Of a stretch of 60,873 bases of DNA, positions 21,147 through 31,399 are shown piece after piece. The stretch covers positions 1 through 60,873 of the forward strand of contig JAJOJN010000126.1 of the NCBI GenBank assembly GCA_021208565.1. The letters run 5' to 3'. Source of the stretch: Nitrincola sp. Lineage in GTDB: Bacteria; Pseudomonadota; Gammaproteobacteria; Pseudomonadales; Balneatricaceae. The position numbers were made by a program, and so were the translations under genes. The notes beneath the pieces are model-generated. The model was not told where the DNA came from and searched no databases. It saw only the letters and a list, made by a program, of their open reading frames with translations. The stretch's first letter is position 1. Every line of letters starts with the position of its first letter.

Positions 21147-21154
21147 TCGTTTAA

Positions 21155-21912
21155 ATGGAGCTTGAGCTCTCTACTCTACTCTTGTTGATGCTTGCTGCTT
21201 TAGCTGCAGGCTTTATTGACTCTATCGCTGGCGGTGGTGGATTAATTACGGTACCTGCCTTGTTGGCAACGGGAATGCCACCTGCACTCGCCTTAGGTAC
21301 GAACAAACTTCAAAGCTGCTTTGGATCATTTACCGCGACACTCTATTTTTGGCGGCAAGGTTTAATTAAAGTGCGTCAACTTTGGCCGCATATTATCTGT
21401 ACATTTATCGGGAGCGCTGTCGGTACTCTGCTGGTTCAGCATCTCGATCCAGGTCTTTTAAGTAAACTACTCCCCTTTCTCCTAATAGCCTTTTCCATCT
21501 ACTTTTTACTTTCTCCGAGAATCAGCAATGATGACAGTGAACAACGACTATCTCCTCTTGCCTTTGCTTTTTTGATTGGCACTAGCGTGGGCTTTTACGA
21601 TGGTTTTTTTGGCCCCGGAACCGGCTCTTTTTTGCAATTGCTTTTGTGGCCTTAGCTGGATTTGGCCTGGCGAAAGCGACAGCCCATACGAAACTACTTA
21701 ATTTCACGTCAAATATCGCTTCATTACTTTTTTTTGCGCTGGGAGGTCATGTACTATGGAGCGCAGGTCTAGCAATGGCTGTCGGGCAATACTTAGGGGC
21801 AAGAGCAGGGTCTAGACTCGTCGTTAGCCACGGCGTAAAAATCATCAAGCCTTTACTGGTAACAATCTCGCTTATCATTAGCCTTCGATTGTTATGGCAA
21901 CACTACATGTAA
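21155..21912 (+). CDS. TauE/SafE family (TSUP) permease, frameshifted
   Basis: Membrane permease family linked to export of sulfite, sulfonates and other organic anions. The N-terminal motif FIDSIAGGGGLITVPALL and the second-half repeat GFYDGFFGPGTGSF are typical. The frame breaks in the T6 run 21628-21633; with T7 it continues as FFAIAFVALAGFGLAKATAHTK and ends at 21912, giving about 252 residues and seven to eight membrane segments. It starts eight bases after the peptidase stop with no good ribosome binding site, so translation may be coupled. The substrate is unknown. Confidence 0.82.
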
Positions 21913-21948
21913 TGTCAGGTCAGTCATTGTTATAAAGGAGACACCTCA

Positions 21949-22551
21949 ATGCGACGTTATCTTGCACTTATTCTTTCCGTAACGTTTAGCTGCTCACTGT
22001 TCGCTCAAAATACAGGTGAATTTCGCTTACTGGCCACACCGGAGGTACTCAACTCGCAAGAAGGTGAGGTGCTTCAGGTTTTTTTACCTCCAGCTTGGCA
22101 TACAGTCCACAAAGAGTGGCTTGATAATCTTGGCGTTAAAGAGGTAGTACCTGCCGACCAAACCATTATCAACTGGCGTGAGATGCTCGCATTTCAGGTA
22201 ATTGATCAGGTTCGCATAACACCTCAAGCTTACTTAGATCAGCTAAGAGTGACATTGCGAGAAAATTGTAACTTTAGTGATTTTAGAAATCTGTCTGCCG
22301 CAATGAACAGCCACTATGCTGAAGCAATTCAAATCAGCTGGTGTGGTCAAGTAGCAGGAGCGGCCTGGGGTGAAATAGTACTTACTCGAATTATTGCGGG
22401 TGAAAACACGCTCTATAGTCTAAATAAATCTTGGCGTACCATACCCTTTAGGTCTGTTGAAGCCATTGGTTTACCGGAGGAAGAGATTCAACACTGGTTG
22501 AACCAAATAAACAGAAGCCGCTTGTGTGATACCCGTCGAAATAACTGTTAA
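21949..22551 (+). CDS. Secreted protein of unknown function
   Basis: A 200-residue protein that I do not recognise. It has a clear signal peptide (MRRYLALILSVTFSCSLFAQ) and a strong AAGGAG site seven bases upstream. The mature part has four cysteines (ENCNF, SWCGQ, RLCDT and the C-terminal NNC) that could form disulfides. It lies between a permease gene and a sensor-kinase-like gene on the same strand, and may act with the latter. Confidence 0.6.
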   Translation: MRRYLALILSVTFSCSLFAQNTGEFRLLATPEVLNSQEGEVLQVFLPPAWHTVHKEWLDNLGVKEVVPADQTIINWREMLAFQVIDQVRITPQAYLDQLRVTLRENCNFSDFRNLSAAMNSHYAEAIQISWCGQVAGAAWGEIVLTRIIAGENTLYSLNKSWRTIPFRSVEAIGLPEEEIQHWLNQINRSRLCDTRRNNC

Positions 22552-22634
22552 TTCATCAACCTTCTGAATCAGAGAAGAAAACTGTTACAATAGAAACAGA
22601 GATATAACGATTCAGATCAGGGAGACAGCCTCAG

Positions 22635-24050
22635 ATGTGGCCATCGCTTCAACGCAGTATCTATTCTATTTTTGCCACTTTATTATTGATGGTGTCATCA
22701 ACAGCTCATGCCCGCTTTAATCTGGTTGATTACTTCAAAGACGAAAGGGGAAGTACTAACTGGCAGTACGTCGCCAATTTCTCCAGTGGTGTATTGATCA
22801 TCACACTATCAGTAGTGGCTATCGTGCTACTCCTCACGTGGCGCAAAGCAACCCGTGCCAACGAAGAACTGACCGCCATCCGAAATGAACTGGAAATCCG
22901 CGTAGAACAACGTACAGCTGCTTTACAAGCCTCTGAATCCTATGTCGCCAATATTCTTAAATCATTACCTTTAATGCTGGTCGGTTTAAACAACCAATGT
23001 CAGATCACGCACTGGAATCGAAAAGCAGAGGAAATTGCAGGCGTGTCTACCACAGATGCGCTGGGTAAGGATCTTTGGCAGATTTATCCGACGATCAGCA
23101 TTACGCAGGCACAAATCAAACAAGCTATCGAACAGCAAGAACCGATTCATATTAAGCAAAGCCAGAGCGGACTTTACTATTTCAACATCATCATTTACCC
23201 CCTTCAAGAACTGGATAATGGTGGCGCTGTTCTCCTGATTGATGATGTGACTCAAAAAATTCTCGCTGAAAACATGTTGATCCATAATGATAAGATGGCT
23301 TCCATGGGCGAATTAGCGGCGACCATGGCTCACGATATCAATGCGCCTTTACAGGGTATATTATTTGATTTAAGCAGCTTTCAGCGCCTCCTCGCCAATG
23401 GCCGATTAATGCAACAAGATAGCGAGTGCGGTAAAGAGGTCGAAAAACTAAATCATCTGCTTGAGGATGCTTCGGAAAAGGGTCGGAATGTAACTGCGAT
23501 TATCAACAACTTACTTAACTTTTCACGTCAACGTACTGATGAAAAGATTGAAGTAGATGTCGTTGAGTTAATGGAGCACACCCTTGAACTTGCCGCTGAT
23601 GTATTAATGTCAGCAGACAACTTTCGCTTTAGTGACTTCATGATTGAAAAACATTACCAAGGCAACCTACCGAAGCTTCTGTGCTATAACATTGAGCTTC
23701 AACAAGCGTTTTTAGGAATCTTTCGTCATGCCTTCGATGCTCTGCATGAAATGAAAGAAGTGGTTTCTCCAAAGCTTAAAATAGAGATGAGCGAATCCTA
23801 TGATACGCTGTGGATTCGCATCAACCATAATGGTAAGCGACTGACTGAAGAGGAACAGATGTCTCTTTTTGAGCCTTTCTTCAGCAGTGACCAAGCTGAT
23901 CAAGCCAGTCAAGACGCGGCAAAACGACTATCGTTTGCCTACTTTATTATCACCGATCAGCATCAAGGGCATATGGCCGTTACCTCGGATGAAAATTCTG
24001 GTACAACTTTCCATATGCAATTAGGTCTAATCGATGCCTCGAATTCTTAA
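22635..24050 (+). CDS. PAS histidine kinase homologue with degenerate ATPase domain
   Basis: A 471-residue protein. A signal-like segment and one membrane helix are followed by a coiled coil, a PAS domain (SLPLMLVGLNNQCQITHWN), HisKA with H233 in MAHDINAP, and a C-terminal HATPase-like domain. The ATPase motifs are eroded. The N-box asparagine is H365 (IFRHAFDAL), the G1 box reads NHNGKRL instead of DNGxG, and no GLGL motif is seen; only the F-box-like LFEPFFSS remains. No break was found, and its length is normal. It may bind no ATP and act as a pseudokinase, phosphatase or partner of another kinase. Confidence 0.78.
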   Translation: MWPSLQRSIYSIFATLLLMVSSTAHARFNLVDYFKDERGSTNWQYVANFSSGVLIITLSVVAIVLLLTWRKATRANEELTAIRNELEIRVEQRTAALQASESYVANILKSLPLMLVGLNNQCQITHWNRKAEEIAGVSTTDALGKDLWQIYPTISITQAQIKQAIEQQEPIHIKQSQSGLYYFNIIIYPLQELDNGGAVLLIDDVTQKILAENMLIHNDKMASMGELAATMAHDINAPLQGILFDLSSFQRLLANGRLMQQDSECGKEVEKLNHLLEDASEKGRNVTAIINNLLNFSRQRTDEKIEVDVVELMEHTLELAADVLMSADNFRFSDFMIEKHYQGNLPKLLCYNIELQQAFLGIFRHAFDALHEMKEVVSPKLKIEMSESYDTLWIRINHNGKRLTEEEQMSLFEPFFSSDQADQASQDAAKRLSFAYFIITDQHQGHMAVTSDENSGTTFHMQLGLIDASNS

Positions 24051-24066
24051 CCACAGGTGATTACAG

Positions 24067-25668
24067 ATGGATACGCCTTTACTGTCCCTAGAAAATCTTT
24101 CTGTCGCTTTTGCAGGAAAAACAGTAGTAGAGGGTATCCACCTAACGCTTAATGCTGGTGAGTGTGTTGCTTTAGTCGGTGAGTCAGGGTCTGGTAAATC
24201 GGTGACGGCGCTTTCGGTATTAGGGCTACTACCCTACCCCATGGCCAGCCATCCGACGGGTAAAATTACTTTTGCACAGCAAGATCTTCTTCAGTTAAAA
24301 GAACCACAACTTCGAAGCATTCGTGGCAATAAGATCAGCATGATCTTTCAAGAGCCAATGACTTCACTCAACCCTCTTCACACGGTTGAAAAACAGATAG
24401 GCGAGAGTCTCTTCCTACACGCCGCCATGAATCGCAAACAAGCTAAGGCTCGAATCCTTGAGCTACTGACTCTGGTGGGTATTCCTGAGCCGGAAAAGCG
24501 CTTAAAGCAGTATCCACATGAGCTTTCTGGTGGCTTACGTCAGCGTGTGATGATTGCTATGGCCTTAGCGAATGAGCCAGATATATTGATTGCAGATGAG
24601 CCAACCACCGCGCTGGATGTCACCATTCAACAGCAAATTTTAGAACTTCTGAATCACCTACAAAAAAAGCTCAACATGGCTGTGTTATTGATCACACATG
24701 ATCTAAATATCGTTAAACGCTTTGCTGATCGTGTTTATGTGATGAATCAAGGCAAACAAGTCGAAACAGCTAAAACAACGGATCTTTTTGCCAGCCCTAA
24801 AGAACCCTATACCCAACTGCTTCTTGGTGCTGAGCCTGACGGTAAACCATCACCACTACCCGAGAATAGCGAAACCCTTCTACAAACTGAATCACTTAAG
24901 GTTTGGTTTCCGATTCATACTGGGCTATTTAAACGCGTCAAAGATCATCACAAGGCGGTAAATGATATTAACCTTACGCTGAAACGTGGTGAGACACTTG
25001 GCGTGGTAGGTGAATCTGGATCGGGTAAAACAACCCTAGCCTTGGCTATTCTGCGTTTAGCCAAATCGGAAGGGCGAATTCAGTTTGCGGGGAAGGATCT
25101 CAATCAACTGACACAAAAAACGGTTAAACCACTGCGAAAACAGATGCAGATTGTTTTTCAGGACCCCTTTGGAAGTTTGAGTCCGCGTATGCTGGTGGGT
25201 GAGTCCATAGCTGAAGGCTTGGATGTTCACGGTATAACCGATAAAGCGGAGATCGAAACCAGAGTTATTCAGGCCTTGAAAGATGTTGGCCTACCCAGTG
25301 AAATACGAAACCGTTATCCGCATGAATTTTCCGGCGGACAACGTCAGCGTATCGCTATTGCAAGAGCCTTGGTGTTAAGACCGGAATTGATTGTATTGGA
25401 CGAGCCAACTTCTGCACTTGATCGAACCGTTCAAAAGCAAATTATCGAGTTGCTTAGAGATTTACAACAGAGGTATCAACTCAGCTACCTTTTCATCAGC
25501 CATGACCTCGCTGTTGTTAAAGCGCTGAGTCATCAACTCTTGGTAATGAAATCAGGGGTTGCGGTTGAACAAGGTGATGCTAATAAAATTTTTGCCAATC
25601 CAGCTCACCCATACACGCAACAACTCTTTAAAGCGGCTTTTGGTGATACAGCGCGTCCTTGCGCTTAA
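24067..25668 (+). CDS. Dual-ATPase ABC transporter protein, YejF-like
   Basis: A 533-residue protein with two complete ABC ATPase modules, like YejF of oligopeptide/microcin C importers. Module 1: GESGSGKS, signature LSGGLRQRV, Walker B ILIADEP. Module 2: GESGSGKTT, FSGGQRQRI, LIVLDEP. Both carry the oligopeptide-type C-terminal extension (PYTQLLL, HPYTQQLF). The usual permease and binding-protein genes (yejA, yejB, yejE) are not beside it. It starts 16 bases after the degenerate kinase gene, suggesting co-transcription. Confidence 0.85.
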   Translation: MDTPLLSLENLSVAFAGKTVVEGIHLTLNAGECVALVGESGSGKSVTALSVLGLLPYPMASHPTGKITFAQQDLLQLKEPQLRSIRGNKISMIFQEPMTSLNPLHTVEKQIGESLFLHAAMNRKQAKARILELLTLVGIPEPEKRLKQYPHELSGGLRQRVMIAMALANEPDILIADEPTTALDVTIQQQILELLNHLQKKLNMAVLLITHDLNIVKRFADRVYVMNQGKQVETAKTTDLFASPKEPYTQLLLGAEPDGKPSPLPENSETLLQTESLKVWFPIHTGLFKRVKDHHKAVNDINLTLKRGETLGVVGESGSGKTTLALAILRLAKSEGRIQFAGKDLNQLTQKTVKPLRKQMQIVFQDPFGSLSPRMLVGESIAEGLDVHGITDKAEIETRVIQALKDVGLPSEIRNRYPHEFSGGQRQRIAIARALVLRPELIVLDEPTSALDRTVQKQIIELLRDLQQRYQLSYLFISHDLAVVKALSHQLLVMKSGVAVEQGDANKIFANPAHPYTQQLFKAAFGDTARPCA

Positions 25669-25674
25669 GATGGA

Positions 25675-27555
25675 TCAGTTGCGCTGAATAGTGGCAGACT
25701 GTCGCAGGCTATCGACACGATTTTGGTACTCTTGTTGTCCAAGTGTTGCACCCAAAATCGACATCATCAATGTCATTTCCTCTTCAGTCAACTGAGTGTT
25801 AGCATGATGCACATCGTCTAAACGAAGTAGCGCAAAACTACCATCACGTAACTGCATCAGATCAAAGCCTGGTGTGTTGTCAGCAGACATTGCAAAGGCT
25901 CGAGCACGAATCTCGGAAGGCACACGTGAATCTGCTCTATCGGCTTCGATAACTTCACTCCAAACCAGATCCGCATTCAAATCTTCGAGTGCTTTACCTT
26001 GCTTAAGTGCAATTAGCCATTCGGAAACTTTTTGATTCAACGTTTCCGTAGCTTTGGCCGTGGTCAGCTCAAGCTCAAGTTCATCCCTAACTTCTTCGAA
26101 GGTTAAAGGACGACTGGGCAGGTGCTCATGAACACGAACCACAACGGTTCTTTCACGATCTAGTTCGATGGGTAAGCTATTTAAACGTTCACGAAGCAGA
26201 TCTGTGCTAAACGCAGCCTCAACCACACGCGAGTTACGACCTAGGAAGTCACTACCACCGTCACGTGTAATTGGCGCAGAGCGTTCGATAACAAGGTCTA
26301 GCTCTTCAGCTGGCACGATGAGGTCAGCGGCCGAGAAAGATAGATCAGCCAAGCGCTCCATCTGCTCTACATAGCGCATCTCTGCATCACGCTCTGCAAT
26401 CTCCAAACGAAGCTCAAATGCCGCTTGCTCGAAGGTAGGGCGTTGAGTTTCTCGAATATCATCTAAACGAATGATGTGATAACCAAACTGAGTTTGAACA
26501 GGTTCACTGATGTCACCAATTTCATTCAGGTCAAACAGGACTTGTGCGAACTCATCAACCAGCGCGTCACGAGTCAGAAGACCTAAAGCACCGCCTTGGC
26601 TGGCAGAGCCGGGATCATCTGAAAACTCCTGAGCCAATACCGCAAAGTCCGCACCTTCTTGAAGCTCAAAGAAAAGCTCTTGCGCCTGCGCTAGTGCAGC
26701 TAAAGGGTCACGTTCTGAATTGACTTCAATCAGTATATGGGACACAGCACGTTGCTCTTGAGAGACAAACTCGGCCATCATTTGTTCATAGATTTCGCGA
26801 ACTTCATCGTCACTCACAATGGATGGGTCGACAAAGTCATTTCGATCAATCAGCACGTAGTCTAAGACCACCTGCTCAGGTTTTTGCAAACTACTCGCAC
26901 GCGCTTCAAACGCAGCACGAATCTCATCCTCTGAAACTTCAGTTTCATTCAGGATAGTTAATAAAGGAATTCTTACCCAGGCTAAATCACGGGTTTGTTG
27001 ATCAAGACGAACGATACGCTCAACTTCGTCTCGCGTACTGAATGAAGATAACAGAAAAGCTGCACGTTCTTGATCCATTAGGGTTTCTTTACGGAGCAAC
27101 TCACGATACATCAACGGCGTGAAGCCTGCGTTACGTAACACCATTTCGAACTGATTTCTATCGAAACGCCCTTCAATTTGAAACTCAGGAGTTGAGACAA
27201 TTAACTGATCGATCATCTCTTCTGATAGGAATAACCCTTGGCGCTCAGCCGATTGTACTAGCAAAGACTGCTCAATAAGACTTTCCAGTACACCTCGTTG
27301 AAGCAAGTTATCATCGAGCATCGTTGGGTCAGCGTTAGGACCCATCTGCATCAAAATTTGACGACGCTGTAGATCAACACCGCGCATCAAATCAATAACC
27401 GCAATATCCTCACCATTAACGACAGCGGCAGGTTTCTCTTTTGAGCCCAAACCGATCAACGATTCCACACCAAACAGCGCAAATGTGACCGCAATGAGAC
27501 CCACGATGATCTTGGCGATGATGCCCTTTGAATTATCCCTGATGGCTTGAAGCAT
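25675..27555 (-). CDS. ppiD: Periplasmic folding chaperone PpiD
   Basis: Inner-membrane-anchored chaperone near the Sec translocon. One N-terminal membrane helix (residues about 13-35), a SurA-like chaperone region, and a parvulin domain (AVSHILIEV through GYHIIRLDDI), then a second C-terminal chaperone region. At 626 residues it is near the E. coli length (623). It follows hupB on the same strand, as in many gammaproteobacteria (lon-hupB-ppiD). Confidence 0.93.
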   Translation of the reverse strand: MLQAIRDNSKGIIAKIIVGLIAVTFALFGVESLIGLGSKEKPAAVVNGEDIAVIDLMRGVDLQRRQILMQMGPNADPTMLDDNLLQRGVLESLIEQSLLVQSAERQGLFLSEEMIDQLIVSTPEFQIEGRFDRNQFEMVLRNAGFTPLMYRELLRKETLMDQERAAFLLSSFSTRDEVERIVRLDQQTRDLAWVRIPLLTILNETEVSEDEIRAAFEARASSLQKPEQVVLDYVLIDRNDFVDPSIVSDDEVREIYEQMMAEFVSQEQRAVSHILIEVNSERDPLAALAQAQELFFELQEGADFAVLAQEFSDDPGSASQGGALGLLTRDALVDEFAQVLFDLNEIGDISEPVQTQFGYHIIRLDDIRETQRPTFEQAAFELRLEIAERDAEMRYVEQMERLADLSFSAADLIVPAEELDLVIERSAPITRDGGSDFLGRNSRVVEAAFSTDLLRERLNSLPIELDRERTVVVRVHEHLPSRPLTFEEVRDELELELTTAKATETLNQKVSEWLIALKQGKALEDLNADLVWSEVIEADRADSRVPSEIRARAFAMSADNTPGFDLMQLRDGSFALLRLDDVHHANTQLTEEEMTLMMSILGATLGQQEYQNRVDSLRQSATIQRN

Positions 27556-27582
27556 TGTTCACGATTACCTTATGTATTTCAT

Positions 27583-27612
27583 AAAAAAAAGCGCACTCAT
27601 GGAATGCGCTTT
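27583..27612 (-). terminator. Rho-independent terminator after hupB
   Basis: On the minus strand an 8-bp stem (27605-27612 with 27588-27595) is followed by a run of eight T (27583-27590). It separates hupB from ppiD. Confidence 0.8.
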
Positions 27613-27632
27613 CTTTGACCAGAAAGGTCAGA

Positions 27633-27908
27633 TTACTTGTTTACCGCATCTTTAAGCGCTTTACCTGGCTTAAAGGTTGGCAGAGTAGCAGCCGCAATTT
27701 CAATTGGGTTACCAGTCTGTGGGTTACGGCCTGTACGGGCTGCACGCTCTTTTACCGAGAAAGTTCCAAAACCTACTAGCGCAACGGACTCATTGTTCTG
27801 TAAAGCTTTAGTTACCGCTTCAAGCGTGGCATCCAATGCACGACCTGCAGCTGCCTTTGGTAGATCAGCAGAAGCTGCAATTGCATCGATCAATTCTGAT
27901 TTGTTCAC
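27633..27908 (-). CDS. hupB: DNA-binding protein HU-beta
   Basis: Nucleoid protein that bends DNA. 91 residues with the family core [25 protein letters not shown]. The start is GTG (27906-27908) with AAGGGG seven bases upstream; an ATG two bases earlier is out of frame. It lies between lon and ppiD. Confidence 0.95.
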   Translation of the reverse strand: MNKSELIDAIAASADLPKAAAGRALDATLEAVTKALQNNESVALVGFGTFSVKERAARTGRNPQTGNPIEIAAATLPTFKPGKALKDAVNK

Positions 27909-28009
27909 ATTGTTCCCCTTAATGCATCGTTATTTTGTTCTGTTCGCGTGGCATGCCCAGTCACACTTCAGGCCACTTTATACCAACACTCAGATTATGG
28001 TGTCAACCG

Positions 28010-28030
28010 AAAACCCCCTTTTTATGGGGG
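28010..28030 (-). terminator. Probable terminator after lon
   Basis: On the minus strand CCCCC (28026-28030) and GGGGG (28014-28018) form a short stem followed by a T tract (28010-28013). It lies ten bases beyond the lon stop. Confidence 0.5.
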
Positions 28031-28039
28031 CTACAGCGA

Positions 28040-30485
28040 TTAATGAGTACTTAATTGTCCTGGCTCAGGTTTTACAGCTGAACTTTCTTTGGCAACAATT
28101 TCAGTCTCTGACTCATCAAGAGGTTCTGGCATTCGGGTCAACGCCACTTCCAAAACCTCATCAATCCATTTTACCGCGATTATATCCAAGTCTGCCTTAA
28201 TATTTTCAGGTATTTCTTTTAAATCGCGTTTATTTTCATCTGGAATGATAACAGTTTTGATGCCTCCGCGGTGTGCGGCCAACAATTTTTCTTTCAAACC
28301 ACCAATCGGTAGCACTTGGCCACGCAAAGTGATCTCACCTGTCATGGCCACATCCGAACGAACAGGAATGCCAGTCAACGCAGAAATTAACGCAGTACAC
28401 ATACCAATCCCGGCGCTAGGTCCATCTTTAGGTGTTGCGCCTTCTGGTACGTGAATATGAATATCCTGTTTTTCATGGAAGTCAGGACGAATACCTAGTT
28501 GTACAGAACGGTTTCTCACCACAGTCAGCGCCGCTTGAATCGATTCTTTCATCACATCGCCCAAGGAACCTGTGTGAATTTGTCGTCCTTTGCCTGGCAC
28601 TATGGCTGATTCAATACTGAGAATCTCTCCGCCAACTTGAGTCCACGCCAAACCAGTTACGTGCCCAACCAGATCTTCCTCTTCCGCTTTACCATAGTTA
28701 TGCTTACGCACACCTGAGTAATGCTCTAGATTCGCTGAGTTAACGGTTTGAAGATCTTCTGTCATTTTACCCAAAGCGGACTCACGCACCGCCTTACGAC
28801 AGATCTTGGCAATTTCTCGCTCCAATCCACGAACACCCGCTTCACGTGTGTAGTAACGAATGAGATCTAAAATCGCCTCATCCGTAAAGGTTAGCTCCTT
28901 GGCTTTAAGACCACACTGCTTCATCTGTTTGGGAATGAGGTACTTTTTAGCAATATTGAGCTTTTCATCCTCGGTGTAACCTGGAATTCGAATGATTTCC
29001 ATACGATCCAATAGCGGACCGGGAATATTCATCGAGTTAGAGGTACAGATAAACAACACATCCGACAGATCCATATCAACTTCTAGATAATGATCATTGA
29101 AGGTACTGTTTTGTTCAGGATCAAGCACTTCCAACAAAGCGGAGGATGGATCACCACGATGATCCATACCCATCTTGTCGATTTCATCTAACAAAAAGAG
29201 CGGGTTTTTAACACCAGCTTTAGTAATTTTTTTGCACCAGTTTTCCTGGCATCGAACCGATATAGGTTCGACGGTGACCACGAATTTCAGCTTCATCTCT
29301 GACACCACCGAGCGCCATACGCACATATTCTCGGTTAGTGGCACGCGCTATGGATTTACCTAAAGAGGTTTTACCTACACCTGGAGGCCCTACTAGACAA
29401 AGAATAGGCCCTTTCAGCTTACGAACGCGCTTTTGTACCGCTAGGTATTCGATGATGCGCTCTTTGACTTCTTCCAAGCCAAAGTGATCTTCATCCAGTA
29501 TCGATTGCGCACGCTGCATATCCAAGCGAACTTTAGATTTTTTGTTCCAAGGTACTTGCAGCATCCAGTCGATATAACCACGCACCACGGTCGCTTCCGC
29601 ACTCATGGGGGACATCATTGCAGCTTTTTGTGCTCAGCCAATGCTTTTTTCAGCGCATCTGGTGGCATACCCGCGGCTTCAATGCGACGACGCAATTCGT
29701 CCATATCGTTGCCACCGCTTTCATCCATATCACCAAGTTCTTTCTGAATCGCTTTCATCTGCTCATTCAGATAGTACTCTCGCTGACTCTTTTCCATCTG
29801 CTTTTTGACGCGACCACGGATACGTTTTTCGACTTCCACCAAGTCAATTTCAGTTTCCATTTTGGCCATGAGATACTCAAGACGATCACGGCTACTCGGC
29901 ATTTCCAGCACTTTCTGCTTATCTTCAAGCTTCAGCGACATGTGGGCTGCCAGCGTATCCGCAAGACGGCCAATATCGTCAATATTCTGAAGCGAATTCA
30001 GCACTTCGGTTGGAATCTTTTTATTGATCTGAATGAAGCGCTCAAATTGATCCAACGCTGTGTGTTTATAGATTTCGCTCTCAGCTTCAGTAGCCTCTTC
30101 AGTATTCATTACCTCTAGGCTTGCACTGAAACACTCGTCATGATCGGTTAAGCAGGCAATACGTGCACGATATTCACCTTCAACCAGCACCTTAACGGTG
30201 CCATCCGGTAGCTTAAGCATTTGTAAAATGGTGGCAACGGTACCGACATGAAATAGATCAGACGCCACTGGCTCGTCTTCTGAAGCACTTTTTTTGTGCA
30301 ACGAGTAAGATTTGCTTGTCGTGAGCTAGCGCTTTATCAAGTGCGCGAATGGACTTTGCACGACCCACAAATAATGGAATAACCATATGCGGATAAACCA
30401 CGACATCACGAAGTGGCAAAACAGGAAGCTCAATATCAAAACGCTCTTTGTTGGAGCTGTCATCTCTTGCTTCGAAGTGATCCAT
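28040..30485 (-). CDS. lon: ATP-dependent protease Lon, three frameshifts
   Basis: Cytosolic AAA+ serine protease for damaged and regulatory proteins. The N-terminal substrate domain starts [19 protein letters not shown]; then come Walker [16 protein letters not shown] and the C-terminal protease domain with [12 protein letters not shown] (catalytic Ser) and the catalytic Lys region. Three breaks: the T7 run 30289-30295 (should be T6), one missing A at 29615-29618 (HKKLQ/MMSPMS), and the T7 run 29227-29233 (should be T6, joining KLVQK to ITKAGVKNP). About 815 residues after repair. A sigma-32-like promoter lies upstream. clpX is not adjacent; nfuA is the next gene upstream. Confidence 0.93.
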
Positions 30486-30549
30486 AATTCTGTGCCTCTG
30501 TGCTGCAAGACAACCCTTTATGGGTTGAGCTTTAGAATAGTATCAGTCT

Positions 30550-30575
30550 ATGGGGACAGGATGGGAAAATACAAG
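30550..30575 (-). promoter_or_regulatory. Heat-shock (sigma-32) promoter of lon
   Basis: On the minus strand CTTGTA (30570-30575) and CCCCAT (30550-30555) are 14 bases apart. This matches the sigma-32 pattern CTTGAA-N(13-15)-CCCCAT at 11 of 12 positions. It lies about 65 bases before the lon start; lon is a heat-shock gene in E. coli. Confidence 0.65.
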
Positions 30576-30631
30576 CCATATCCTCAACGACTAATAGATA
30601 CGGCTTGAATTAACGTTTGGTGCGTAATGAA

Positions 30632-31225
30632 TTATTTGTAGTAAGCGTTAGCTGTATTGCTATGATCTGTCACATCTCTCACCGCAACCAAGCCCTGCAC
30701 TCGCTCGATCAAAGTTTTTTCCACACCATCTTTTAGGGTGAGATCCACAGCGCTACAACCCTGACAACCACCACCAAATTTCAAGATTGCGACATGACCA
30801 GCATCTTCTTCAACCAACTCTATCAACTTCACTTCACCGCCATGTGCAGCGAGCCCCGGATTGATATCAGAGTACAAAATGTAGTTAATTTGATCCTGCA
30901 TCGGGCTGTCTGCGGTGACCTTGGGCATTTTAGCGTTAGGCGCTTTGATAGTCAGTTGACCACCCATGCGATCCTCTGCGAAGTCGATAACAGCTTCTTC
31001 CAGATAAGGAAGGCTATTCTTCTCCAAATAGAAACGCAGCTTCACCGTTTCCATAATTTCGTCAGACTCATTGACTTCCTCAGGACGGCAATAGGCTAGA
31101 CAGGTTTCAGCATAAGGCGTACCCGGCTGGGTGACAAACAGTCTCACTGCCATACCTTCAACATTTTGCTTTTCAAGCAAGCTCGCTAAATAATCTTGAG
31201 CACCGTCTGTAACCGTAATGATCAT
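30632..31225 (-). CDS. nfuA: Fe-S biogenesis protein NfuA
   Basis: Carrier that delivers 4Fe-4S clusters to target enzymes. The 197-residue protein has a degenerate A-type N-terminal domain and a C-terminal Nfu domain with the cluster-binding C154-x-x-C157 (GGGCQGCS). An IscR-like site 55 bases upstream fits regulation by iron-sulfur status. Divergent from rlmD, itself a predicted Fe-S enzyme. Confidence 0.94.
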   Translation of the reverse strand: MIITVTDGAQDYLASLLEKQNVEGMAVRLFVTQPGTPYAETCLAYCRPEEVNESDEIMETVKLRFYLEKNSLPYLEEAVIDFAEDRMGGQLTIKAPNAKMPKVTADSPMQDQINYILYSDINPGLAAHGGEVKLIELVEEDAGHVAILKFGGGCQGCSAVDLTLKDGVEKTLIERVQGLVAVRDVTDHSNTANAYYK

Positions 31226-31279
31226 TGTAATTTACTCACAACCTGTAGATATTTATTGCTTATAGCATACACCGAAAAT

Positions 31280-31304
31280 ATTTCCGAGTAAATTGATCGG
31301 ATAT
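31280..31304 (-). promoter_or_regulatory. IscR-like binding site upstream of nfuA
   Basis: By eye this 25-bp element matches the IscR type 2 consensus at about 19 of 25 positions, including ATCGGATAT at the right end. It lies in the nfuA/rlmD divergent region. In E. coli nfuA is controlled by IscR. Confidence 0.4.
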
Positions 31305-31399
31305 TTCACATCTGCTCTATTCTAACGTTTTTTCTCTGTTTTAGATCACGTATTCAGTGAGTTTGAGGTTATAATCACACTTTTTGTTGCAGAAAATCC

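Noticed and set aside
27637-28200. 187-codon plus-strand frame over hupB
   Set aside because: It is antisense to hupB and the 3' end of lon, with no recognisable domain.
29618-30118. 166-codon plus-strand frame over lon
   Set aside because: Antisense to the Lon coding region; low-complexity hydrophobic sequence, no start context.
28040-30485. Programmed frameshifting or natural decay of lon
   Set aside because: Three separate one-base breaks, two at seven-base runs, in an otherwise perfect gene with promoter and terminator fit read error better; the same pattern occurs across the window.
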